Shown: positions 1 through 6,577 of the stretch, piece after piece
How positions within the stretch are numbered: position 1 is the stretch's first letter
Layout: the number at the start of each line of letters is the position of its first letter
Origin: Nocardioidaceae bacterium
GTDB lineage: Bacteria > Actinomycetota > Actinomycetes > Propionibacteriales > Nocardioidaceae
NCBI GenBank assembly: GCA_013696015.1
Contig: JACCZI010000022.1
Location: forward strand, 1-10,849
Length of the DNA: 10,849 nt
Direction: 5' to 3'
Translations under genes and position numbers: made by a program
The notes under the pieces: model-generated
Told to the model about the DNA's origin: nothing
Database searches by the model: none
What the model saw: the letters and a program-made list of their open reading frames with translations, nothing else

Positions 1-528
1 TCCGAGCACCACCTTGAGGGCGCGACCGGGTCTCAAGTCGAACAGGTTCACGAGGTTGGCTGCGCCGGCGATGAGAGCCCCGTCGAGCAGGAGTGGAGCG
101 GCTCCGGTGTCACCGCGCGGTCGGAGCAGCGCTGCAGCGGCCACACCGGCGGCGGCGACGGCCCCGATCTTCACTACCCCGGTGGTCACCCGTGCGGTGC
201 TCAGGGCCCGAAGGTGCCCGCGCAGCCCTTTCGTCTCGGCGTGTCCGTGCAGGTCGTCGTACGCACCCACCGCTCCGACGCCCGCGACCAGGGCCGAAAG
301 TCCGAGTCGGCGTCCCAGGGGAAGCCCGTCGGAAGTGGTGGTTCCGGCCACCAGCCCGGCGACGACGGCCGGACCGGCCAACAGCGTCACGGGGGCGCCG
401 GCGTAATTGGTCCGTCGCCATCGTGCGAGGTCCTCATCCAGACGGTGCACCAGAACCCGGTAGCTTCCAGCGGTCGCGGCGGCCGAGACACCCGCCACCG
501 CCGCGCGCGCTAGGAGCGGCCCGGTCAT
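1..528 (-). CDS. MraY/WecA-like polyprenyl-phosphate glycosyltransferase family membrane protein (partial, 3' end off the left edge)
   Basis: This reading frame is open from an ATG at 528 to the window edge (176 residues seen, C-terminus missing). Hydrophobic stretches lie near residues 1-20, 47-63, 77-92, 118-136 and 147-163, as in a multi-pass membrane protein. Two motifs resemble the MraY/WecA superfamily, which transfers a sugar phosphate from a UDP-sugar to a lipid phosphate. One is an Asp-Asp pair in AYDDLHG (residues 89-95), followed by KGLRGHL (100-106). The other is NLFDLRPGR (161-169), matching the Asn-Leu-x-Asp region that holds the catalytic aspartate in MraY. The third, His-rich motif would lie beyond the edge. 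It starts 16 bases after the steB stop with no clear Shine-Dalgarno, so it is probably co-transcribed with steA-steB. The family call is fairly secure; substrate and activity are unknown. It is shorter and more divergent than true MraY, so it may have a specialised or regulatory envelope role. Confidence 0.72.
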   Translation of the reverse strand, partial: MTGPLLARAAVAGVSAAATAGSYRVLVHRLDEDLARWRRTNYAGAPVTLLAGPAVVAGLVAGTTTSDGLPLGRRLGLSALVAGVGAVGAYDDLHGHAETKGLRGHLRALSTARVTTGVVKIGAVAAAGVAAAALLRPRGDTGAAPLLLDGALIAGAANLVNLFDLRPGRALKVVLG

Positions 529-544
529 CCGGCGGCTGGAGTGC

Positions 545-1480
545 TCACGGTCCGGCCGTACCGGGCAGGGCACCGTCGGCCGCGTCGGCACTGCCGTACT
601 GGCCGGCTCGGCCTGCGGCCTGCTCGGCCAGCGCCAGCACCGTGGCCACGCGTCCCGCCGCCGTGTCGGCGACGTCGACGGTGGAGACCTCCTGCGCCAC
701 GTCGCTGCTGCGGATGACCTGGACGTAGCCGCCCTCGACCCCCGAGCTGGCGCTACCAGCGACAACGACACCGCCCGATGCCGCATCCATCGCCTGGACC
801 AGCGTGGTAACCAGCTCGTCTTGTCCCGGCTCGAACTGCTCAGGCTCGGCCGTGATCACGACCGCGAGCCCGGCCCGTCGTTGTACGTCACGTTCCGTCG
901 TCACGTAGCCGGCCTCGCGGTAGGACGCGGCAGCTGTCTGTGCGGCAACGTCGACCGGTGCGCCCTGCGGCCGGGTGCTGAGAAAGCCGCGCGCCAGGCT
1001 GTAGCCGACGAGCTGGTAGCTGGATGCTCCTGCGATGTCCGGTCCGCCGCTGACGCCGTCGAGCACCGACGTGGCCAGGCCTTCGGCGACCTGGCGGTTC
1101 TGGGGGTCCACCAGCCCCGGCTGCACCTGGATCGTCCCGGTGACGGTGCCGCCCGCCTCGGCGGCATCGTCGGCGAGATCGGCCGCGATGTCCGGATCAG
1201 CGCCGGGCAGCAGCACCACCGCGACGGTGCGTCCTTCGAGCCGGGAGTCCAGCAGATCCGGTGCCACGGCCTGCGCGAAGTCATCCTGGAAGCCGGCGGT
1301 GAGCCCCAGCTGGTCCAGCTCGGCTCGCAGCGCGACCTTGTCTTCGCGGTCTTGCTCCGCCTGATTGACCAGCTGCTGGTCGAGCCCGCCCTTGAGCGGA
1401 CCTGCTCCCAAAGCGATGCCGACAGCAAGGGCCAGGAAGATCGCGACGATCGAGATGAGGTGGTAGCGAAAGTCGATCAC
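545..1480 (-). CDS. steB: SteB / MctB-like membrane-anchored envelope protein (copper transporter MctB family)
   Basis: A 311-residue protein. I chose the GTG at 1480 because its N-terminus (VIDFRYHLIS, then a hydrophobic helix at about residues 8-28) matches the family pattern, and GAGGA sits 8 bases upstream. The longer in-frame extension to 1933 only runs through the steA gene in another frame. After the helix come a probable coiled coil (about 33-62, rich in Q, E, D, R and L) and an alpha/beta domain. Known members are Rv1698 (MctB, linked to copper tolerance and once described as an outer-membrane channel) and corynebacterial SteB, which works with SteA in cell separation through the peptidoglycan hydrolase pathway. 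The GTG overlaps the steA stop as GTGA, so translation is probably coupled. A membrane-anchored partner of SteA is the better-supported role; direct copper transport is less certain with one visible membrane segment. Confidence 0.85.
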   Translation of the reverse strand: MIDFRYHLISIVAIFLALAVGIALGAGPLKGGLDQQLVNQAEQDREDKVALRAELDQLGLTAGFQDDFAQAVAPDLLDSRLEGRTVAVVLLPGADPDIAADLADDAAEAGGTVTGTIQVQPGLVDPQNRQVAEGLATSVLDGVSGGPDIAGASSYQLVGYSLARGFLSTRPQGAPVDVAAQTAAASYREAGYVTTERDVQRRAGLAVVITAEPEQFEPGQDELVTTLVQAMDAASGGVVVAGSASSGVEGGYVQVIRSSDVAQEVSTVDVADTAAGRVATVLALAEQAAGRAGQYGSADAADGALPGTAGP

Positions 1481-2658
1481 GTGTCGAGTCCTCGAACCCA
1501 GTAGAGGAGGTCGTTCCATCGGGCGCCGATGACGCTCAGCCATTCCTGGCCGGTGGGGGTAGCCGCGACGGCGACGGCAAGGGCGACCAGGCCAGCCGCC
1601 AACAGCATCAACATCTGCCAGGTGCGGATCCGGTGGCGGTACAGCCGGCTGACGCCCTTGGCGTCCACGAGCTTGGGACCGATCCGAAGCCGGGTCAAGA
1701 AGGTGCTCGCCATGCCCGAGCGACCCTTGTCCAGGAACTCCACCAACGTGGCGTGGGTGCCGACCGCGACGATCAGGCTGGCGCCCTTGGAGTCCGCGAG
1801 CAGCATCGCGACATCCTCGCTGGTCCCCGTCGCCGGGAAGACGACCGCGTTCTGTCCGAGCCGCTCCACCCGCTCCAAGCCCGGCGCCCGGCCGTCGCGG
1901 TACGCGTGGACGACGAGCTCGGCACCACAGCACAGCGTCGAGTCGGACACGGAGTCCATGTCACCGATGATCATGTCCGGGGTGTGGCCGGCCTCCCTCA
2001 GCGCATCGGCGCCGCCGTCGACTCCGACCAGGATCGGCCGGTACTCGCGGATGTAGTGGCGCAGTGCGTTCAGGTCGGCGCGGTAGTCGTACCCCCGCAC
2101 CACGATGAGCGCGTGTCGCTTCTCCAGCTTCGTGCTGATCTCGGGCACCCCGACGCCGTCCAGCAGCAACGCGCGTTCCCGCCTGAGGTACTCCATGGTG
2201 TTGGCGGTGAACGCTTCCAGCTGAGAGGACAGCCCGGTCCGGGCGGCCGCCATCAGCTCCAGGACGCGCTCGCCGTCGAGCACCTCGCCGGACCCGACCG
2301 CGACGTTCTTGCGGAAGATAGTGCCGTCCTGGATGCGGACGACGTCTCCCTCGTTGAGGGTGGCGAAGACGTCGGGGCCCACATTGTCGACGAGCGGGAT
2401 GCCCGCCGCCGCGATGATCTCGGGGCCAAGGTTGGGGTAACGACCCGACACCGACTTCGAGACGTTGACGACCGCAGACACCCGGCGTGCGACCAGCGCC
2501 TCAGCGCTGACTCGGTCGATGTCGAGGTGGTCGATCAGCGCGATATCGCCGGGCCGTAGCCGCTTGGTGAGATTCTTGGTCCGCCGGTCCAGTCGCACCA
2601 CACCGCCGACAGCGGAGGTATCGGCGACGGGAGCCTTGCGCAGGACCGGGAGCCTCAT
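1477..2658 (-). CDS. steA: SteA, putative cytokinetic-ring / cell-separation protein with thiamin pyrophosphokinase-like fold
   Basis: A 393-residue protein matching the actinobacterial SteA family (Rv1697-like). The N-terminal part (about 1-150) is the SteA-specific region. A thiamin pyrophosphokinase-like region follows, with GVDGGADAL (212-220) and GDMDSVSD (232-239) recalling the Asp-rich nucleotide/metal motifs of that fold. Further on are ATGTSEDVA (276-284) and a THATLVEFLDKGR stretch (301-313). One membrane helix lies near 347-366, followed by a short C-terminal tail. In Corynebacterium, SteA and SteB are needed for normal daughter-cell separation and probably act at the division site. 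True thiamin pyrophosphokinase activity is not expected, given the membrane anchor and the lack of thiamin genes nearby. The ATG at 2658 has AGGA 9 bases upstream. It lies 93 bases after recN and overlaps steB by four bases. Confidence 0.88.
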   Translation of the reverse strand: MRLPVLRKAPVADTSAVGGVVRLDRRTKNLTKRLRPGDIALIDHLDIDRVSAEALVARRVSAVVNVSKSVSGRYPNLGPEIIAAAGIPLVDNVGPDVFATLNEGDVVRIQDGTIFRKNVAVGSGEVLDGERVLELMAAARTGLSSQLEAFTANTMEYLRRERALLLDGVGVPEISTKLEKRHALIVVRGYDYRADLNALRHYIREYRPILVGVDGGADALREAGHTPDMIIGDMDSVSDSTLCCGAELVVHAYRDGRAPGLERVERLGQNAVVFPATGTSEDVAMLLADSKGASLIVAVGTHATLVEFLDKGRSGMASTFLTRLRIGPKLVDAKGVSRLYRHRIRTWQMLMLLAAGLVALAVAVAATPTGQEWLSVIGARWNDLLYWVRGLDT

Positions 2659-2751
2659 CGACAGTCATCCTGCCACGCAGCATCGCTGGTACCTGGGCAC
2701 CGCACTCATCCTCGTTGGCACGTCTGCACCTTCCGGACGCCGCACGCCCGC
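2659..2751 (-). other. recN-steA intergenic gap
   Basis: This 93-base gap is the longest break inside the tlyA-to-glycosyltransferase gene run. Read on the minus strand it holds the AGGA ribosome binding site for steA and a GGTACC palindrome. I see no strong hairpin terminator and no convincing -35/-10 pair. A separate promoter for steA-steB is possible from the spacing alone but is not demonstrated by the bases. Confidence 0.4.
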
Positions 2752-4464
2752 TCAGACCGTGCCTTCCGCCGTGGCCATCGCCAACAGCTCACGGGCGTGC
2801 GCCTCGGCGGTGGTCGAACCCTCCAGGCCGGCCAGCATCCGGGACATCTCGTGCACCCGACCGTCGGTGTCGAGCACCTGAACGCCACTGGTCGTCACCG
2901 ACCCGTCGTCACTCTTGACCACGCGGTAGTGCCGCTGCGCGAACGCTGCCACCTGGGGCAGGTGTGTGACGGCAACCACCTGGGCGGTCCGGGCCAGTCG
3001 GGCCAGCCGACGTCCCACCTCGACCGCGGCCTTGCCGCCGACGCCGGCGTCGACCTCGTCGAAGACGAGGGTGGGTACCGAACCGGTGCCGGCGAGCACA
3101 ACCTCCAAGGCGAGCATGACGCGTGACAGCTCGCCGCCGCTGGCCGCCTTGGCCAGGGCGCGGGTCGGACCACCGGGGTTGACGGCGAGCAGCAGCTCCA
3201 CCTCGTCGGCGCCGTCCGGCCCCAGCCGGCTCTCCGGGTCCAATCCGGGTGCTGCCCGTACGACGACCTCGAACCGGGCGTGCGGCATCGCCAAACAGCT
3301 GACCTCGTCCCTGACCCGCTCCGCAAGCCCGGTGGCGCAACCGCGTCGGGCCGCACTCAGCTGGACCGACGCCGACCGCAGCTCCTCGAGCACCGGCGCG
3401 CGCTCGGTGCGCAACTCCGCGATCCGGGAGTCGGCTGCCTCGAGCTCCGACAGCCTCGGCGCGGACCTCTTGGCCCAGTCCAGCACCTCGGCGAGCGTCG
3501 GACCGTACGTGCGGCTCAGTGCGGCCAGCTGCGCCCGCCGCTGCTGCACCCAGGCGAGGCGTCTCGGGTCGACCTCGATGCCGGTGGCATAGCCGGCCAG
3601 ATCGGCAGCGACGTCGGCCAGAAGCACCGCCACCTCGGCGACGCGGTCGGCGAGCTCGGCAACAGCGGGGTCGTGACCGCGCTGCGCGGCCAGCAACCGG
3701 TGCGCCGACACCACGACGGCGTGGGCGTCGGGCAGCTCGGAGTCGTTGCCGGCCAGCCCGTCGTGCGCCAGGGTGGCCGCCTCGCGCAGTGCGTCGGCGT
3801 GGGCCAGTCGGTCGTGTTCCGCCCGCAGGAGGTCGTCCTCATCAGCGAACGGCTCGACAGCCGAGACCTCGCTCAACCCGAAGCGGAGCACATCCAGCTC
3901 GCGCATTCGTTCCTGCTCCGATGCGAGCAGGTTGTCGAGTGCCGCGTCGATCCCCTGCAGCCTCTCGTACGCCGGCCGGTACCGAGCCAGTGCAAGAGAG
4001 ACCGGCTCACCTCCGTACCGGTCGAGTGCAGCTCGTTGCGCTGCGGGGCGCAGCAACCGGTGCTGGTCGGACTGGCCGTGCACGGTCACGAGCGAGCTGC
4101 TGACCGCAGCGATGGTGCTGGCGGGGACGGCCGCACCCCCGAGGAACGCGCGCGAACGGCCATCCGCGGTTACGGTGCGGGCGAGGATGAGCACCCCGTC
4201 GTCGAGCTCGGCACCTGCCGCGTCCGCCAGGTCGGCGGCCGCTGGGACGTCGGCGACGTCGACCCGCGCCTGGACTCTGGTCCGGGCGGAGCCGTGCCGT
4301 ACCAACCCCGCATCGGCGCGCCCACCGCGCAACAGGCCTAGTGCGGTCACCACCATGGTCTTGCCGGCGCCTGTTTCGCCGGTGATGACCGTCAGCCCAG
4401 GGCAGAACTCCAGCGTGGCCTCGTCGATGACGCCGAGCGCCTCGAGCCGGATCTCCTCCCACAC
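2752..4464 (-). CDS. recN: DNA repair protein RecN
   Basis: A 570-residue SMC-like ATPase that helps process double-strand breaks in recombination repair. The head-domain motifs are all present. Walker A is GETGAGKT (29-36), with Q-loop candidates after it. The ABC signature is SGGELSR (442-448), Walker B is TLVFDE (465-470) with the catalytic Glu at 470, and the switch His lies in VTHLPQ (500ff). Between them is a long, charged, helical region (about 150-400), the expected coiled coil. The GTG at 4464 is chosen because the following residues (WEEIRLEALGVIDEATLEF) align with the conserved RecN beginning. The longer open frame to 4860 merely runs inside nadK. The start lies 4 bases after the nadK stop with no good Shine-Dalgarno, which suggests coupled translation. 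No LexA/SOS box is visible just upstream, so any damage induction would have to come from further away. Confidence 0.96.
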   Translation of the reverse strand: MWEEIRLEALGVIDEATLEFCPGLTVITGETGAGKTMVVTALGLLRGGRADAGLVRHGSARTRVQARVDVADVPAAADLADAAGAELDDGVLILARTVTADGRSRAFLGGAAVPASTIAAVSSSLVTVHGQSDQHRLLRPAAQRAALDRYGGEPVSLALARYRPAYERLQGIDAALDNLLASEQERMRELDVLRFGLSEVSAVEPFADEDDLLRAEHDRLAHADALREAATLAHDGLAGNDSELPDAHAVVVSAHRLLAAQRGHDPAVAELADRVAEVAVLLADVAADLAGYATGIEVDPRRLAWVQQRRAQLAALSRTYGPTLAEVLDWAKRSAPRLSELEAADSRIAELRTERAPVLEELRSASVQLSAARRGCATGLAERVRDEVSCLAMPHARFEVVVRAAPGLDPESRLGPDGADEVELLLAVNPGGPTRALAKAASGGELSRVMLALEVVLAGTGSVPTLVFDEVDAGVGGKAAVEVGRRLARLARTAQVVAVTHLPQVAAFAQRHYRVVKSDDGSVTTSGVQVLDTDGRVHEMSRMLAGLEGSTTAEAHARELLAMATAEGTV

Positions 4465-4468
4465 GCCG

Positions 4469-5428
4469 TCAGTATTGTCGGCCCGCTCGTGCGCCCGGCT
4501 GGCCAGTGCCCCGCCACCCGTTGACCGGCAGGTCGAACTTGCGGACCAGGCGGTCGGTGAAGGGCGCCGGTTGCAGCCGGGCGAGACGCACTGGGTCGGT
4601 GCCCCGCCGGACCTCGACCCGGGCGCCGGGAGGCAATGGCACCGTCCGGCGGCCGTCGCACCACAGCACGCCGCCCCCTCTCCCGGTGGCCAGGACCTCG
4701 ATTGCCAGCACCGAGTCGGGTGAGACCACCAGTGGCCGGGCGAACAGCGCATGGGCGCTGATCGGAACCAGCAACAGGGCCTCGACCTCCGGCCAGACGA
4801 CCGGCCCGCCGGCGGAGAAGTTGTAGGCCGTCGACCCGGTCGGGGTCGCGCAGACAACACCGTCGCAGCCCCACCGGGACAGCGGCCGGTCGTCCACCTC
4901 GACTACGACCTCCAGCATTCGCTCACGGGCCGTCTTCTCGACGCTGGCCTCGTTGAGGGCCCAGTCGCGGGTCGCGACCTCCCCGTCGACTACGACGCTC
5001 ACGTCGACGGTCAGCCGCTCCTCCACCGTGTAGGTGCGGCCGACGACGCGGTCGACCGTCGACTCGAGGTTGTCCACGTCTGCCTCGGCCAGGAACCCGA
5101 CGTGACCCAGGTTGACGCCGAGCAGCGGGGTGCGGCTGGGTCTGGCCACCTCCGCTCCGCGCAGGATGGTGCCGTCCCCGCCGAACACGACGACCAGCTC
5201 GCAGCCCTCGGCCGCAGTGTCGGCGTCGGGGACAACGTCGGCCCGGCAACCGGCGTAACCGGCCAACGCGGGCGCCTCGTCGGCGAGCAACCGGACGCTG
5301 AGACCGGCCGCCTCGACGTGCTCGCAGAACGCCGCGGCCACCTTGCTGGCCTCGTCTCGCCCGGTGTGGGCGACGACGAGCACGCGGCGGCGGTCGTCGG
5401 ACGGCTCAGATGATGGCGGCCGGGTCAC
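4469..5428 (-). CDS. nadK: NAD kinase (ATP/polyphosphate-dependent)
   Basis: A 319-residue cytosolic enzyme that phosphorylates NAD to NADP. The diagnostic GGDGT is at residues 83-87. The Asn-Glu of the NAD-binding loop is at 159-160. The long conserved block runs from CDG (188-190) through ATPTGSTAYNFSAGGP (194-209). The C-terminal FDLPVNGWRG ending is typical of the actinobacterial enzyme. Length is close to the roughly 300 residues usual for the family. It starts with GTG at 5428, which overlaps the tlyA stop as GTGA. Only a weak GAGAG lies upstream, so translation probably depends on re-initiation after tlyA. The stop is 4 bases before recN. The tlyA-nadK-recN order is conserved across many actinobacteria. 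Confidence 0.97.
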   Translation of the reverse strand: MTRPPSSEPSDDRRRVLVVAHTGRDEASKVAAAFCEHVEAAGLSVRLLADEAPALAGYAGCRADVVPDADTAAEGCELVVVFGGDGTILRGAEVARPSRTPLLGVNLGHVGFLAEADVDNLESTVDRVVGRTYTVEERLTVDVSVVVDGEVATRDWALNEASVEKTARERMLEVVVEVDDRPLSRWGCDGVVCATPTGSTAYNFSAGGPVVWPEVEALLLVPISAHALFARPLVVSPDSVLAIEVLATGRGGGVLWCDGRRTVPLPPGARVEVRRGTDPVRLARLQPAPFTDRLVRKFDLPVNGWRGTGQPGARAGRQY

Positions 5429-6246
5429 GTCGTCACTCTCTCACCCGTCGGGCCGGCGTCGACCTCCGCGCGAGCACGCTGCGGGTCGAGCGAAGTGCCG
5501 CCCCGGCGGAGCCACACGAAGTACTCGACGTTGCCGGCCGGCCCGGGCAGCGGGCTCGCCGTCACGGCTCGGGTGCCCCAGCCCAGCCGGGCGGCCGAGG
5601 CACTCACGTCGACGACGGCCGCGGCGCGTAGCCGCGGGTCACGCACCACACCACGGCCCAGCCGCTCGCGACCCACCTCGAACTGTGGCTTCACCAACAA
5701 CAACAGGTCACCGTCAGGGCGGCAGAGCGCCGTGAGAGCTGGCAAAACCGTGCGCAGTGACACGAACGACAAGTCGCCCACCACCAGGTCGACCGGGCCG
5801 CCGGCCTGCGTCGAGGTGAGGTCACGCACGTTGGTCCGCTCCAGGACCACCACCTTCTGCTCCTGCCGCAGCGACCATGCCAACTGGCCGTATCCCACGT
5901 CGACGGCGACAACCGAGGCGGCACCTCTCCGCAGCAGGACGTCGGTGAACCCCCCGGTCGAGGCCCCGGCGTCGAGACAGCGCCGCCCCATGACCGCCAG
6001 ACCTTCGGCGGCCAACGCGTCGAGAGCACCCGCCAGCTTGTGCCCTCCACGCGAGACGTAGTCGGGCTGGCTGGCGTCGCCTCGAATGACGACTGCGGCG
6101 TCCGTGCCCACTGCCGTCGCGGCCTTCATGGCCACCGTTCCGGCGACGGTGACCCGTCCGGCGGCGATCATGAGCCCGGCATGCTCTCGGGAACGAGCCA
6201 GGCCACGGCGCACCAGTTCGACGTCGAGGCGGACGCGTCGGGGCAT
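5425..6246 (-). CDS. tlyA: TlyA-family rRNA 2'-O-methyltransferase
   Basis: A 273-residue protein with an N-terminal S4 RNA-binding domain (about 1-60; MPRRVRLDVELVRRGLARS opening) joined to an FtsJ-like Rossmann methyltransferase. Visible motifs are SRGGHKL (65-71), the SAM-binding loop DAGASTGGFTD (92-102), GDLSF (157-161) and KPQFE (186-190). In mycobacteria TlyA methylates C1409 of 16S and C1920 of 23S rRNA and makes ribosomes sensitive to capreomycin and viomycin. It was first named as a haemolysin. The ATG at 6246 is chosen because GAAGGGA lies 5 bases upstream and the protein then begins like known TlyA; the open frame to 6345 adds a non-homologous extension. The interdomain linker reads PDYV where M. 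tuberculosis has RAWV. It lies 73 bases after the small gene at 6320-6577 and overlaps nadK by four bases. Confidence 0.95.
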   Translation of the reverse strand: MPRRVRLDVELVRRGLARSREHAGLMIAAGRVTVAGTVAMKAATAVGTDAAVVIRGDASQPDYVSRGGHKLAGALDALAAEGLAVMGRRCLDAGASTGGFTDVLLRRGAASVVAVDVGYGQLAWSLRQEQKVVVLERTNVRDLTSTQAGGPVDLVVGDLSFVSLRTVLPALTALCRPDGDLLLLVKPQFEVGRERLGRGVVRDPRLRAAAVVDVSASAARLGWGTRAVTASPLPGPAGNVEYFVWLRRGGTSLDPQRARAEVDAGPTGERVTT

Positions 6247-6251
6247 CGAGA

Positions 6252-6258
6252 TCCCTTC
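6252..6258 (-). promoter_or_regulatory. Shine-Dalgarno of tlyA
   Basis: On the minus strand this reads GAAGGGA, 5 bases before the ATG at 6246. It fixes the tlyA start against the 33-residue longer in-frame option. The same heptamer, GAAGGGA, precedes the small gene upstream. Confidence 0.75.
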
Positions 6259-6319
6259 GAGGACGGCATCCTGCACGCACTGAAACGCTACCGCCACCGG
6301 GCCGGGTTTGACGTGACCC

Positions 6320-6577
6320 TCAGCCGCCGCCTTCGGGAGCCGCAACCGGGCGACTGCTCGCAGCGGGGATCTCTCCTGCCTCCCCCGCGTCGACCGTCAC
6401 CAGATGGTTCCGGAGGCGTTCATGGATGCTGTCGTAAACCCCCAGGTGCTCATCGACGGACAGGTCGGCCAGGCGGGTGAGCTCGACCAGGACGGCGTCA
6501 ACGGCCTGGTCGCCGCTGCCTCCTGACGTGTCCGCGCCTGCGTGGGGAGTCTGCTCGGCGTTGAGGTGGTCACTCAT
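6320..6577 (-). CDS. Conserved small actinobacterial protein between HAD phosphatase and tlyA
   Basis: An 85-residue acidic protein with a predicted helical core (about 25-60: VDAVLVELTRLADLSVDEHL, then a YDSIHERLRNHL stretch) flanked by disordered, Gly/Ala/Pro-rich ends. It has no membrane segment, signal peptide or cysteine. From memory, M. tuberculosis has a small gene at the same place (Rv1693), and similar short proteins with a Leu...EH...Y...H..L pattern sit here in other actinobacteria. That, together with its good ribosome binding site (GAAGGGA, 6 bases before the ATG at 6577, inside the end of the HAD gene), supports it as real. It overlaps the upstream gene by 8 bases. Its function is unknown; an adaptor or partner of a neighbour is a guess. 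Confidence 0.8.
   Translation of the reverse strand: MSDHLNAEQTPHAGADTSGGSGDQAVDAVLVELTRLADLSVDEHLGVYDSIHERLRNHLVTVDAGEAGEIPAASSRPVAAPEGGG

Noticed and set aside
38..51. TCGAAC-AG-GTTCAC, similar to the actinobacterial SOS box
   Set aside because: The half sites are 2 bases apart instead of 4, the second half is imperfect, and it lies inside the glycosyltransferase gene, where the bases encode NLFD.
93..728. Plus-strand frame (211 codons) at the left edge
   Set aside because: The minus strand encodes the MraY-like protein with recognisable motifs here and the end of steB. The plus-strand product is an Arg/Pro/Ser-rich shadow.
1481..1933. N-terminal extension of steB up to an in-frame start at 1933
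   Set aside because: The extension translates steA in another frame and is Arg/Gly/Pro-rich. The GTG at 1480 has a Shine-Dalgarno, a GTGA overlap and the family-typical N-terminus.
1633..2559. Plus-strand open frame (308 codons) opposite steA
   Set aside because: It is a shadow of steA. The translation looks like low-complexity Asp/Arg/Val sequence with no motif, and no ribosome binding site supports it.
3280..4341. Long plus-strand open frame (353 codons) opposite recN
   Set aside because: recN is intact with all motifs on the other strand. The antisense product is rich in Arg, Gly, Gln and His without any family resemblance. Long antisense frames are expected at this GC content.
4465..4860. 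N-terminal extension of recN up to an in-frame start at 4860
   Set aside because: It lies wholly within nadK in another frame and has no resemblance to RecN; homologous sequence begins at the GTG at 4464.
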